From: Verrucomicrobiales bacterium | GTDB lineage: Bacteria; Verrucomicrobiota; Verrucomicrobiia; Verrucomicrobiales; DEV007 | Assembly: GCA_002698785.1 (NCBI GenBank) | Contig: PAAG01000019.1 | Span: 186,001 to 250,000 of the forward strand | Length of the DNA: 64,000 nucleotides | Direction of reading: 5' to 3' | Shown: in pieces, positions 43,653-51,358 of the stretch | Layout: each line of letters opens with the position of its first letter | How positions within the stretch are numbered: position 1 is the first letter of the stretch | Notes under the pieces: generated by a model | The model's database searches: none | What the model was told of the DNA's origin: nothing | What the model saw: only the letters and a program-made list of their open reading frames with translations | Position numbers and translations under genes: made by a program

Positions 43653-43832
43653 TTCTAGATGGGGAATAGTATCACTCCTTGTGTTGGTTTTACAAATATC
43701 ACGTCCAGCAGAAGCGCAATCGTAACCGCAGTGAGGGTTGAAGCGAATGGAACAATTTCACGATCTTTTCCAATGTGCGTATAGGAACTCATCACGCACG
43801 CCACTATATCCGAGAATAGAGCAATAGCGTTC
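43653..43832 (-). CDS. Possible membrane micro-protein upstream of the pentapeptide gene
   Basis: 59 codons if started at the GTG at 43832 (the frame is open from a stop at 43873, with no ATG near the front). The sequence VNAIALFSDIVACVMSSYTHIG / KDREIVPFASTLTAVTIALLLDVIFVK has two plausible membrane segments. It ends 10 bases before the start of the pentapeptide gene. Could also be the remnant of a longer membrane gene. Weak start evidence. Confidence 0.4.
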
Positions 43833-44390
43833 ACGCCTATTTTGGCGAACAGTAATATTTTAGGAACCTAGATCACCACGTGATAAACAGGTTCACGGCA
43901 CATGGTATCGACCTGCTCAAGATAGGGTAAAGAGGAAAGCCTATTGAGCAATGCAAACAGCTCGGTCTATCTGCGAAAAACTCAAAAGCTCATTCGAAAA
44001 AATGCGCATCAAACATCCTGCATTGCCTTCGGGCATCAAGCATCCACCGTCACCGCCCCCCCTCGGAACAACCTCGACATTTTTAGGTATTTTTGTTAGT
44101 ATAACCCACCAACAAACTCGTCCGCCACCACCTCCCCCCAAAAACCCGAAAATGATGGCCAAAAACGCAAAATGATAGCCTATCCAACATCGCAACTCAC
44201 TCAAAACCAAACCAGAACGCACAAAATGATGAAAAACGCGAATCCCCATCATTTCCCATCATCGGCCTTCGAAGCATCGGCGTAGAATGGCTCATTTTCC
44301 CCAACGCCCTCTTTCTCATACTCCTAATCCTCACCTTCCTCTCTTAGTAGCGTCCACCGGCCCGAAGCCTCTCCACCAGAAGCCAAGCCA
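43833..44390. other. Non-coding stretch, 560 bases
   Basis: Between the pentapeptide unit and the minisatellite. Frames here are short, Pro/Lys-rich and unconvincing. A Leu-rich run near 44310-44345 has no start codon. No repeat ends or tRNA seen. Confidence 0.4.
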
Positions 44391-44480
44391 CTTCTGCCTT
44401 CTGCCTGTAACCTTCTGCCTGTAACCTTCTGCCTGTAACCTTCTGCCTGTAACCTTCTGCCTGTAACCTTCTGCCTCACC
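44391..44480. repeat. 14-bp minisatellite
   Basis: Five perfect head-to-tail copies of TTCTGCCTGTAACC (about 44399-44468) with partial copies at both ends. It sits about 100 bases before the 44574 gene. Short frames through it encode repeated VTGRRLQAEGYRQK and are artefacts of the repeat. Confidence 0.9.
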
Positions 44481-44573
44481 GGGCCGCCGAAGGCTGCCCG
44501 CCCCCTCCCGCACACAAGCGACTTGCCACCTCTCCCCTCAAAACCGTATCCTCCCCGCAAACTACGCCAGACA

Positions 44574-45752
44574 ATGAGACGCCTCATCCCCTTCGCCCTT
44601 CTCGTCACCACACTCCTCCTTCCCGGCCTCGCCAGCGCCGAAGCCTGGACCGAGCCACTCAACCAGTTGAAAAAAGTCGGCCCCGAGGGCGCCGGCAACG
44701 AAGCTGCTGCCGAGGCGTGGCAAACCCTCACCGACCAGGGTTCCGCCATCATCATCCCCACACTCGATGCCATGGAGGGTTCCTCCCCCCTCGCGAAAAA
44801 CTGGATGCGCACCGCCGTTGAAACCGTCTTCGCCAACGAACTCCAGAAAGAAGGCGAACTCCCCGCCGCAGAAATCCGAGCCTTCGTCGCCGATCGGGAG
44901 AACGAACCGAACGCCCGCTTCCTTGCCTTCGATCTGTATTCCCAAATATCTCCTGACGAAGCCGCCAAAATGGTTCCCGACATGCTCGACGATCCCAGCA
45001 CCGGACTTCGCCGCAACGCCGTCGCCCAACTCATCACCGAAGGCAAAAAGGCCCTCGACGCAGGCAACAAGGAAGAGGCTACCACAATTCTCGGAAAAGC
45101 ACTCGATGGCGCACGCGACGTCGATCAGATCGACGAGATCGCCAAACTCCTCCGCGAAAAGCTTGAGCAGAAAGTCGACCTGCCCAAGCACTTCGGCTTC
45201 CTCATGCGCTGGCAAGTAATCGCCCCCTTTGACAACACCGACCGCGAAGGATTCGAAGAAGTGTTCCCACCCGAAAACGAGATCGACCTCGACGCCACTT
45301 ACAAAGGCAAAGAAGAAAAAGAAGTCAGCTGGCAGGCCTACACCACCTCCGACGACTACGGCATGGTCGACTTCAACCAGCCATACTCACCTCTCAAGCA
45401 GGTCGTCGGCTACGCCTACACCGAATTCGATTCCGCCGAAGAAAGGGCCGCTCAGATTCGCCTCGGCTGCAAGAACGCCTGGAAAATCTGGCTCAACGGC
45501 GAACTTCTCTTCGGTCGCGACGAATACCACCGAGGCATGAGGATCGACCAATACACCCTGCCCATCATCCTCAAGAAAGGGAAAAACACCATTCTCGTAA
45601 AAGCCTGCCAGAACGAGCAGGAGCAGGACTGGACCGTGCAATGGCAATTCCAACTCCGCGTGTGCGACAGCACAGGCACTGCGATCCACAGCACCGACCG
45701 CCAACCCACTCCCGAACCAGAAGCAGCCACCCGCCGCCGCCCCAACCAGTAA
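44574..45752 (+). CDS. Secreted protein with HEAT-like and carbohydrate-binding-like parts, unknown
   Basis: 392 residues from the ATG at 44574; signal peptide 1-23 (RRLIPFALLVTTLLLPGLASA). The middle (30-210) is helical, with HEAT-like units (LTDQGSAIIIPTLDAMEGSSPLAKNWMRTAVETVFA; AAKMVPDMLDDPSTGLRRNAVAQLI). The C-terminal half has a beta-sandwich flavour (GFLMRWQVIAPFDNTDREGFEEVFPPE; KNAWKIWLNGELLFGRDEYHRGMRIDQ), a pattern often seen in PVC secreted proteins. Pro/Arg-rich end. Strong C-ending codon use. Probably co-transcribed with the PQQ-propeller gene 63 bases downstream. Confidence 0.75.
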   Translation: MRRLIPFALLVTTLLLPGLASAEAWTEPLNQLKKVGPEGAGNEAAAEAWQTLTDQGSAIIIPTLDAMEGSSPLAKNWMRTAVETVFANELQKEGELPAAEIRAFVADRENEPNARFLAFDLYSQISPDEAAKMVPDMLDDPSTGLRRNAVAQLITEGKKALDAGNKEEATTILGKALDGARDVDQIDEIAKLLREKLEQKVDLPKHFGFLMRWQVIAPFDNTDREGFEEVFPPENEIDLDATYKGKEEKEVSWQAYTTSDDYGMVDFNQPYSPLKQVVGYAYTEFDSAEERAAQIRLGCKNAWKIWLNGELLFGRDEYHRGMRIDQYTLPIILKKGKNTILVKACQNEQEQDWTVQWQFQLRVCDSTGTAIHSTDRQPTPEPEAATRRRPNQ

Positions 45753-45778
45753 CCGGCCATCCCGAAGCCTCGTACCAA

Positions 45779-45808
45779 ACTGATTACCGATTACAGATCA
45801 CCGATTAC
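45779..45808. repeat. Short GATTAC-type tandem repeat
   Basis: CTGATTACCGATTACAGATC followed by ACCGATTAC: three imperfect copies of a roughly 9-10 base unit ending seven bases before the 45816 start. With the minisatellite at 44391 it shows repeat insertion on both sides of one gene. Confidence 0.6.
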
Positions 45809-45815
45809 TTTCCCC

Positions 45816-47015
45816 ATGAAAGACTTTTTCATCACCACCGCCCTCCTAACCCTCACCCTCTCCGCACACGCAGACTGGCTGAACTTCCGCGGACCTCAAG
45901 GCTCCGGATACGCCCCCGAGATCTCCGACCTACCGGAGACACTCGCAGAATCAACCACCGCATGGAAAGTCGCCCTTCCCGGTCGTGGACTTGGCAGCCC
46001 CCTCCTCATCGGCGACCGCGTCTACCTCACCGCAGCGAGCGGACCAGAGCAGAAACAACTCCACATACTCTGCTTCAACGCAGCCGATGGCTCTCCCGTC
46101 TGGGAACGAAAATTCTGGGCCACAGGCCGCACGATGTCTCACAACAAGACCAACGTTGCCGCTCCCACTCCAGCAAGTGATGGCGAAAGAATCTACGCAC
46201 TCTTCTCCTCGAACGACCTCATCTGTGTTGACCTCGATGGAAACGTAAAGTGGATGCGCGGCCTCACCCTTGACTACCCGAACGCCTCCAACAGCCTGGG
46301 CATGGCCTCATCCCCCATCGTCGCCGGAGACACTCTCGTCGCTCAGATCGAAAACGACTCCGAGTCATTCGCAGCTGGCTTCGATCTCCTCACCGGAGTG
46401 AACAAGTGGAAAATCGATCGCCCCAAAGCCGCGAACTGGACCTCCCCCACCGTCCTCGAAATCGGCGAAGAAAAAGTCGTCTGCCTCCAATCCAGCAAAG
46501 GAATCCTCGGAGTCGTCCCCTCGACCGGATCCTCCGTATTCACCTTCGGGGGCGGAGCGTCCACCATCCCCTCCAGCGCTGCAGTCGGGGACCGCCTCTA
46601 CATCCCTTCCAACGGCCTCACCGCCATCACAGCGACCACAGACGGAGCCGATCCCAAGAAAATGTGGAACGAATCCGCCCAGCGCCCCGGCACCGCCAGC
46701 CCCCTTGTCATTGGGGAGAAAGTCTACACGATCAACAACGCCGGAGTCCTTTCCTGCGCCGACCGCAGCTCAGGCGAACGAATCTGGAGAACACGCCTCA
46801 AGGGTCCCATGAGCGGCAGCCCCGTAGCAGGCGAAAACGGCCTCCTTTACATCTTCAACGAAGCCGGAGTCGGCCAGGTGGTAGACCTGTCAGGAGAAGA
46901 AGGCAAAATCATCAGCGAGATCGAGCTCGAAGAAACCATCCTCAGCACCCCATCCCTTTCCACCGGCGCCCTCTACATCCGCAGCGACAAACACCTCTGG
47001 AAATTCGCCAACTAG
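45816..47015 (+). CDS. Secreted PQQ-repeat beta-propeller protein (BamB-like)
   Basis: 399 residues; signal peptide 1-19 (TTALLTLTLSAHA). The WLNFRGPQGSGYAPE opening is typical of PVC propeller proteins. Repeats have the PQQ/BamB form (VYLTAASGPEQKQLHILCFNAADGSPVWERKFWATG; IYALFSSNDLICVDLDGNVKWMRG; LSCADRSSGERIWRTRLKG), about seven blades. No catalytic site expected; such proteins act in binding or assembly. Probably co-transcribed with the 44574 gene. C-ending codon bias as in its neighbours. Confidence 0.88.
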   Translation: MKDFFITTALLTLTLSAHADWLNFRGPQGSGYAPEISDLPETLAESTTAWKVALPGRGLGSPLLIGDRVYLTAASGPEQKQLHILCFNAADGSPVWERKFWATGRTMSHNKTNVAAPTPASDGERIYALFSSNDLICVDLDGNVKWMRGLTLDYPNASNSLGMASSPIVAGDTLVAQIENDSESFAAGFDLLTGVNKWKIDRPKAANWTSPTVLEIGEEKVVCLQSSKGILGVVPSTGSSVFTFGGGASTIPSSAAVGDRLYIPSNGLTAITATTDGADPKKMWNESAQRPGTASPLVIGEKVYTINNAGVLSCADRSSGERIWRTRLKGPMSGSPVAGENGLLYIFNEAGVGQVVDLSGEEGKIISEIELEETILSTPSLSTGALYIRSDKHLWKFAN

Positions 47016-47038
47016 TCAAAGCTTCACGCCCCAAGGAG

Positions 47039-47058
47039 GGAGGGCTTTCCAGCCCTCC
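47039..47058 (+). terminator. Hairpin after the propeller gene
   Basis: GGAGGGCT-TTCC-AGCCCTCC, then a second small hairpin GCAAAA / TTTTGC. Lies between convergent genes; plausible terminator without a classic T-run. Confidence 0.6.
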
Positions 47059-47105
47059 GCAAAAGCCATTTTGCGACTATTGCGCCTCTTTGCGGCCAAA
47101 ATTCC

Positions 47106-47348
47106 CTACCGCGACAACTCGATCAGATTCTGAATCTCCGCCAGCGTAGCAAAAGAGTTCTCTGTCAGATTGTCATCATCGATCGTAACCCCAAATCGCT
47201 CTTCGAGGTCGAGAAGAAGATCGATGGAAGCCATAGAGTCGAGTCCGGCCTCGCCAAGACTTTGCTCGGGGGTCAATGTATCCTCAGGAGAAAGCAACTT
47301 CAAGTGAGGACGAACGACGGCTTCCACTTCAGATAGCGATTGTGTCAT
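47106..47348 (-). CDS. Acyl-carrier-protein-like protein
   Basis: 80 residues. The phosphopantetheine site is clear: LGEAGLDSMASIDLLLDLEERFGVTI with Ser in DSM. Length and helix pattern are normal for a stand-alone ACP. It follows the PLP decarboxylase by 33 bases on the same strand and is probably expressed with it. No fatty-acid or polyketide genes are adjacent, so it is likely a dedicated carrier for a small pathway. Confidence 0.88.
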   Translation of the reverse strand: MTQSLSEVEAVVRPHLKLLSPEDTLTPEQSLGEAGLDSMASIDLLLDLEERFGVTIDDDNLTENSFATLAEIQNLIELSR

Positions 47349-47381
47349 GGTGATAATAGTAGTATGTTAGAGTAAATATTT

Positions 47382-48686
47382 TCAGACGATGGATTCGTGG
47401 CCGGTCCGCAGACGGTGTGCGGCAATGACTCGATCCGCACGATGCGCCACTTCGGCAGGAGCAGGACGACTCAGAAAGCTACAGACACTGGCGGTCATAC
47501 CATAGGCTCCCACGTTGGGAATCACGAGAAGATCACCCACCTCCGGCTTCGGAATTTTAATCTTCTTACCGATACAATCCAATGGCGTACAAAGCTGCCC
47601 GACCACATCCACCGTGATCTCTTCGGCATCCTTTCGCTCTTCCGGTACAAGAAGCTCAATTGAAAATCGCGGAATCCGACCAAGTCCTGACATTCCACCA
47701 AGATGATGAATCCCTGTATCCACGATCAGATACTGCTTGTCGTCCTTCGACGTCTTGAGATCCATCACACGGGTGATCAGACTTCCCGACGAACCCACGA
47801 GATAACGACCCGATTCAAACCACCAACTTGCCTTGGCCGCAGCCGAGCTATCATCAAACAATTGCTGCAACTCTTCACGCAGACTGGAAAGATCCGGTCC
47901 CTCACCTTCGTGCGCATAGGGCCAGGGAAACCCGCCACCAAAATTGATCACAGCGAGGTGAAATCCCATCGATTCGCTCAACTCTTCCGCGATCGAAATC
48001 GTCTTCGAAAAACAAGCCAGCAACGCCTCAGGGTCACCAATCTGTGTCCCCCAGTAAATGTGAACACCCTCAACCGTAACCAGATCACTCTTGAGCTGCA
48101 GAACCGATTTTCCATTCTCGCGCAGATACGATTCTTCAAATCCGAACTGGCTCGCAACACCCGACATGGCCAGCTTTGCCTTCGGCGGTTCCGCAGGATT
48201 AATCCGGATCAAAGCCCTCACCAGCTGCCCTGCTCTTTCCGCTGCAAGCGACAGAGCGCGAAGGTCGACCTCCGACTCAACAGAAAATTGTCGAATTCCC
48301 GCCCCAATCGCCTGGAGGAACTCTACTTCGTTCTTGCCAGGCCCACCATAAAGCGCCTTCGAAAGGTCAAATCCAGCTTCCATCGCAGCTCGGATCTCAC
48401 CCGGCGATGTCAGGTCCGCACAGGCACCACAGTGCTCCAGCTCCCCAGCGACAGACGGAAGCGGGTTGGCTTTGAAAGAATACATCAACTGTGGATTCGC
48501 CTTCTCAGGGAACAGAGATCGAAGCGAATCATAACGCTCCTTCACACGATCCAGGTCATACGCATAAATCGGCGTTCCGTATCGAAGCGCCAAATCTTCC
48601 CGAAATTGCCACGTACTAACCTCATCCAGTTTCTCAGTATCAGGATGAGCGCTTGTCAAAGTCGGGCTGCTTGTTTGAAGGGACAT
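47382..48686 (-). CDS. PLP-dependent amino-acid decarboxylase (fold type III, LysA/BtrK class)
   Basis: 434 residues from the ATG at 48686; a TTG six codons upstream is the alternative. Seen: PLP Lys in MYSFKANPLPSV, the GACADLTSPGEI strand, INFGGGFPWP, the phosphate-binding ESGRYLVGSSG and the dimer-contributed Cys region GQLCTPLDCIG. The family covers DAP, ornithine and arginine decarboxylases and also BtrK, which decarboxylates a glutamyl group on an ACP. The adjacent ACP favours an ACP-tethered substrate, as in BtrI/BtrK or exosortase-associated clusters, but those other genes are absent here. Confidence 0.85.
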   Translation of the reverse strand: MSLQTSSPTLTSAHPDTEKLDEVSTWQFREDLALRYGTPIYAYDLDRVKERYDSLRSLFPEKANPQLMYSFKANPLPSVAGELEHCGACADLTSPGEIRAAMEAGFDLSKALYGGPGKNEVEFLQAIGAGIRQFSVESEVDLRALSLAAERAGQLVRALIRINPAEPPKAKLAMSGVASQFGFEESYLRENGKSVLQLKSDLVTVEGVHIYWGTQIGDPEALLACFSKTISIAEELSESMGFHLAVINFGGGFPWPYAHEGEGPDLSSLREELQQLFDDSSAAAKASWWFESGRYLVGSSGSLITRVMDLKTSKDDKQYLIVDTGIHHLGGMSGLGRIPRFSIELLVPEERKDAEEITVDVVGQLCTPLDCIGKKIKIPKPEVGDLLVIPNVGAYGMTASVCSFLSRPAPAEVAHRADRVIAAHRLRTGHESIV

Positions 48687-48883
48687 AGGACCAAGTTGAT
48701 TCAAATAACAATAAATTTCATAAACTTGATATTATCAACCAAAAAGCCCGATAAATCGACTTACCTTCTCCCCTTGGCTAATAGAGGATGGGCGCCCACT
48801 ACCCCGAACTTTTATTATTATAATTACAAATTTTATGATTTTTGATTTTTCAAATCGCCAGATATCGCCTAAATTCCGGGTAA

Positions 48884-49279
48884 ATGAATCAAACCCCACC
48901 AAGCGAATCCGCTCGAAAGGGATTCACCCTTATCGAAATTACACTCGTCGTCGCAGTGCTTCTCGGTTTGATCTCCGTGCTCTATCTCGGAGTAAACGAA
49001 TTTAAGAAAGGTTCGAACCGAGCCCTCTGCATCCAGAACGTCGCGAATATTCAGCAGGCGACTCGTTCCTACTGCAACATGAACAATCTGGACCCCGGTG
49101 ACTTCACCACCGAACTGGAAGACAAGGTCATCAACAATCCCGGATTCTTTCCCAAAACACCTTTCTGCCCAGCGGGTGGAGAATACACCTATGTCTCGGA
49201 AAAAGTGCCAGACGTAGGAACGCCTTTCGCCAAGTGCTCCATCGAAGAGCATGTGCCTCGAAAAACCGACAGTTGGTGA
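48884..49279 (+). CDS. Type II secretion/type IV pilus pseudopilin-like protein
   Basis: 131 residues. Class III leader ending at the prepilin cleavage motif RKGFTLIE (Gly-Phe cleavage, Glu at +5), then the hydrophobic ITLVVAVLLGLISVLYLGV helix. The globular part has four Cys (CIQNVANIQQATRSYCNMNN; FCPAGGEY; KCSIEE) that may form disulfides. Such single pilins with conserved Cys are abundant in Verrucomicrobia and Planctomycetes. No assembly genes nearby. Confidence 0.87.
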   Translation: MNQTPPSESARKGFTLIEITLVVAVLLGLISVLYLGVNEFKKGSNRALCIQNVANIQQATRSYCNMNNLDPGDFTTELEDKVINNPGFFPKTPFCPAGGEYTYVSEKVPDVGTPFAKCSIEEHVPRKTDSW

Positions 49280-49315
49280 TCGCATAGAACGACCACCATC
49301 TCCTCTCTCTTCTGA

Positions 49316-51277
49316 TTAGGAGTGAGGGGGATCGGTCTTCTCAGGAGCTGGCGCCGGAGTTGAAGTAGCAGACGTACTCGTTGCCTTCTCGGCTGCCTTG
49401 TCCTTTTCCTTCGGAGGCTCAGGCTTCTCGTCGGTGCAACCGGTAGAACCAATCGCAGGAGCAGCCATCACGGTGATACCCGCAGCAGCGGCAGCTTTCT
49501 GAAGAATCGTCTGCTTACGCTTTTTCTCCGTGTCGCCAAAGCGAGCGCGGCGAATCTTGAGCGAGTTCTGCTCGTGAATGCGGTAAACCACATTCCGAAC
49601 TTCGTCGTCACGGTAGAACTTGCCACCCACCTGGTGAACACGATACCAGAGGTGGTAATCGTCAGCACCAAGGCCAATGGCACGCTCCTGGTAGTTACCA
49701 GCCTTACGAGCCACTTCCGCACGAATGAGAACGGAAGAGTGTGGCAGCATGTTGTCGTCGGAATTACCCGTAAACATCGTGTCGACCGACTTGTTGGGCC
49801 AGTGGAGGCGAGGAGTGATCTCACCATTCTCATGGGTCAGGAGGAGACAGCCGTAAACGTCAACTTTCTCCCGCTCCATCACGTGCACCGCACGCTCAAG
49901 GTAAGTCGGCATCAACTGATCATCGTAATCGAGAGGCTTGTAGAACTCCGTGTCGCACTCAGCTACGGCCTGGCGGTGGAGCCAACTGCAATGCTCAATG
50001 TCCGGCTCAAGACCAGTACAAATGAGCGGAAGTCCGTAACGCTTGGCGAGCGGCTCTGCGAATGCCCAAGGGCCATCGACAAGAAGCTTCACCTTAAATT
50101 TCTTGTAGGTCTGCGAAGCCAGGCTGCAAACCGCATCATCCAGCTTAGCAAGGTCAGTTCCCTTGTGAATTCGGAGACCAACAGTTACGCGAGCTTCTGG
50201 ATGCTCCAGCGCCGTTCCCAGCATCTGACCGAGAATCTGGCGATGAGCATTCGCGTAGTTCGCTCCGAGAGAAAGATTCGCCGCAGAGGCCAAACAATCG
50301 ACGCTGGATAGATTCGCAGCCTTCAAAAGTGCTTTGTGAGCAGCCTTCGCCAAACGCTTCGGATTCGAGTTCCAGTCGATGACATAACCGTTCGAACCGT
50401 TCTTGATCAGATCAGCAACACCGCATGTCTTCGTCACGACAACGGGGATACCGCAACTGAGAGCCTCGGCAGCAGTCAGGAGGTAGCCCTCTTTCTCGCT
50501 GTTTCCGAGAAGAACGTGGCAACCTTCGAGGCGGTGCTTGTAGTTGAAAGGATTGAAATCAAGCGGGCGAATGTCGAGACGATCCGCAACACCGAGATTC
50601 TCTGCGAGTTCCTTCACTTTCGCGAGAGCTTCAGCCTGCACGCGCTGGGTGTATTCCAAGCCAGCAGTATCAGCACCAGTCCAAGCACGGATCACCATGC
50701 GAGGTTCCTGCGTGAGGAGGTAAGGAAGGGTCATGAGCCCCTTGGACTCGAGCGGGCGGCCCATCCAGCCAACAACAAGTCGGCCCTTAGGGTCGTATTG
50801 CCCCTTGGCAGAGGTAAATTCGGAAACGGGAGGAGTCATTACTCCCACCACTTTGTGATTCTTTTCCTTCGCCCAGCCAGCATAGCGATCGAGAACCTTT
50901 TGAGAAACACCAGCGACCGTCATTCCGTAGAGGTCGTCGTAAGCGCGATTGATGAAACGCCAGCCCGCATCGTCCCAGGAATGAAGAACGAGCGATGTCG
51001 GACGCTGAGGCAGCCCGGAAAGATTACCGTAGCTGAGAAACCAGGAAGAAGGATCGGCCGGAGCTTCCCGAGTCACGTCACCGCAAGAGAACCCAGTCTT
51101 CTCCGCTGCATCGAGGAGAGGCATATCATCGGACTGAGAATACAGCGTTGTCCGCTCACGAACCCATTCAGGGAGTGCACTGATGTAGCGCAACACCGCG
51201 GTTTGAGCCCCGCCCAGAGCGAGGTTATGAGTGACAAAGCAAGGATTGACGCGTGGAAGCTGGTAGGAAGAGGCCAT
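49316..51277 (-). CDS. Fused GT4-GT2-type glycosyltransferase with an odd C-terminal tail
   Basis: 653 residues. The N-terminal half (to about 350) is a GT4-like glycosyltransferase (NLALGGAQTAVLRYI; GWMGRPLESKGLMTLPYLL; SEKEGYLLTAAEALSCGIPVVVTKTCGVADLI). The second half (about 360-580) resembles a GT2 transferase (VTVGLRIHKGTDLAKLDDAVCSLASQTYKKFKVKLLVDG; YDDQLMPTYLERAVHVM). The last 70 residues are a hydrophobic stretch AAAAAGITVMAAPAIGSTGC followed by a Lys/Glu/Pro/Thr tail, looking like a lipoprotein signal peptide placed at the C-terminus. Acceptor unknown; surface polysaccharide or glycoprotein synthesis is likely. Confidence 0.82.
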   Translation of the reverse strand: MASSYQLPRVNPCFVTHNLALGGAQTAVLRYISALPEWVRERTTLYSQSDDMPLLDAAEKTGFSCGDVTREAPADPSSWFLSYGNLSGLPQRPTSLVLHSWDDAGWRFINRAYDDLYGMTVAGVSQKVLDRYAGWAKEKNHKVVGVMTPPVSEFTSAKGQYDPKGRLVVGWMGRPLESKGLMTLPYLLTQEPRMVIRAWTGADTAGLEYTQRVQAEALAKVKELAENLGVADRLDIRPLDFNPFNYKHRLEGCHVLLGNSEKEGYLLTAAEALSCGIPVVVTKTCGVADLIKNGSNGYVIDWNSNPKRLAKAAHKALLKAANLSSVDCLASAANLSLGANYANAHRQILGQMLGTALEHPEARVTVGLRIHKGTDLAKLDDAVCSLASQTYKKFKVKLLVDGPWAFAEPLAKRYGLPLICTGLEPDIEHCSWLHRQAVAECDTEFYKPLDYDDQLMPTYLERAVHVMEREKVDVYGCLLLTHENGEITPRLHWPNKSVDTMFTGNSDDNMLPHSSVLIRAEVARKAGNYQERAIGLGADDYHLWYRVHQVGGKFYRDDEVRNVVYRIHEQNSLKIRRARFGDTEKKRKQTILQKAAAAAGITVMAAPAIGSTGCTDEKPEPPKEKDKAAEKATSTSATSTPAPAPEKTDPPHS

Positions 51278-51358
51278 TTGGCTTGTTTTTTCTTTAACTG
51301 GCTATGAAACGGCTGAAACCCTTTCAATCGTAGGAGAATGAACCATTTTTACTAATAT

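Noticed and set aside
43951-44175. Pro-rich 74-codon frame
   Set aside because: Low complexity with no ribosome site and no recognisable homology.
44331-44513. Repeat protein VTGRRLQAEGYRQK
   Set aside because: Produced by the 14-bp minisatellite; no start or context.
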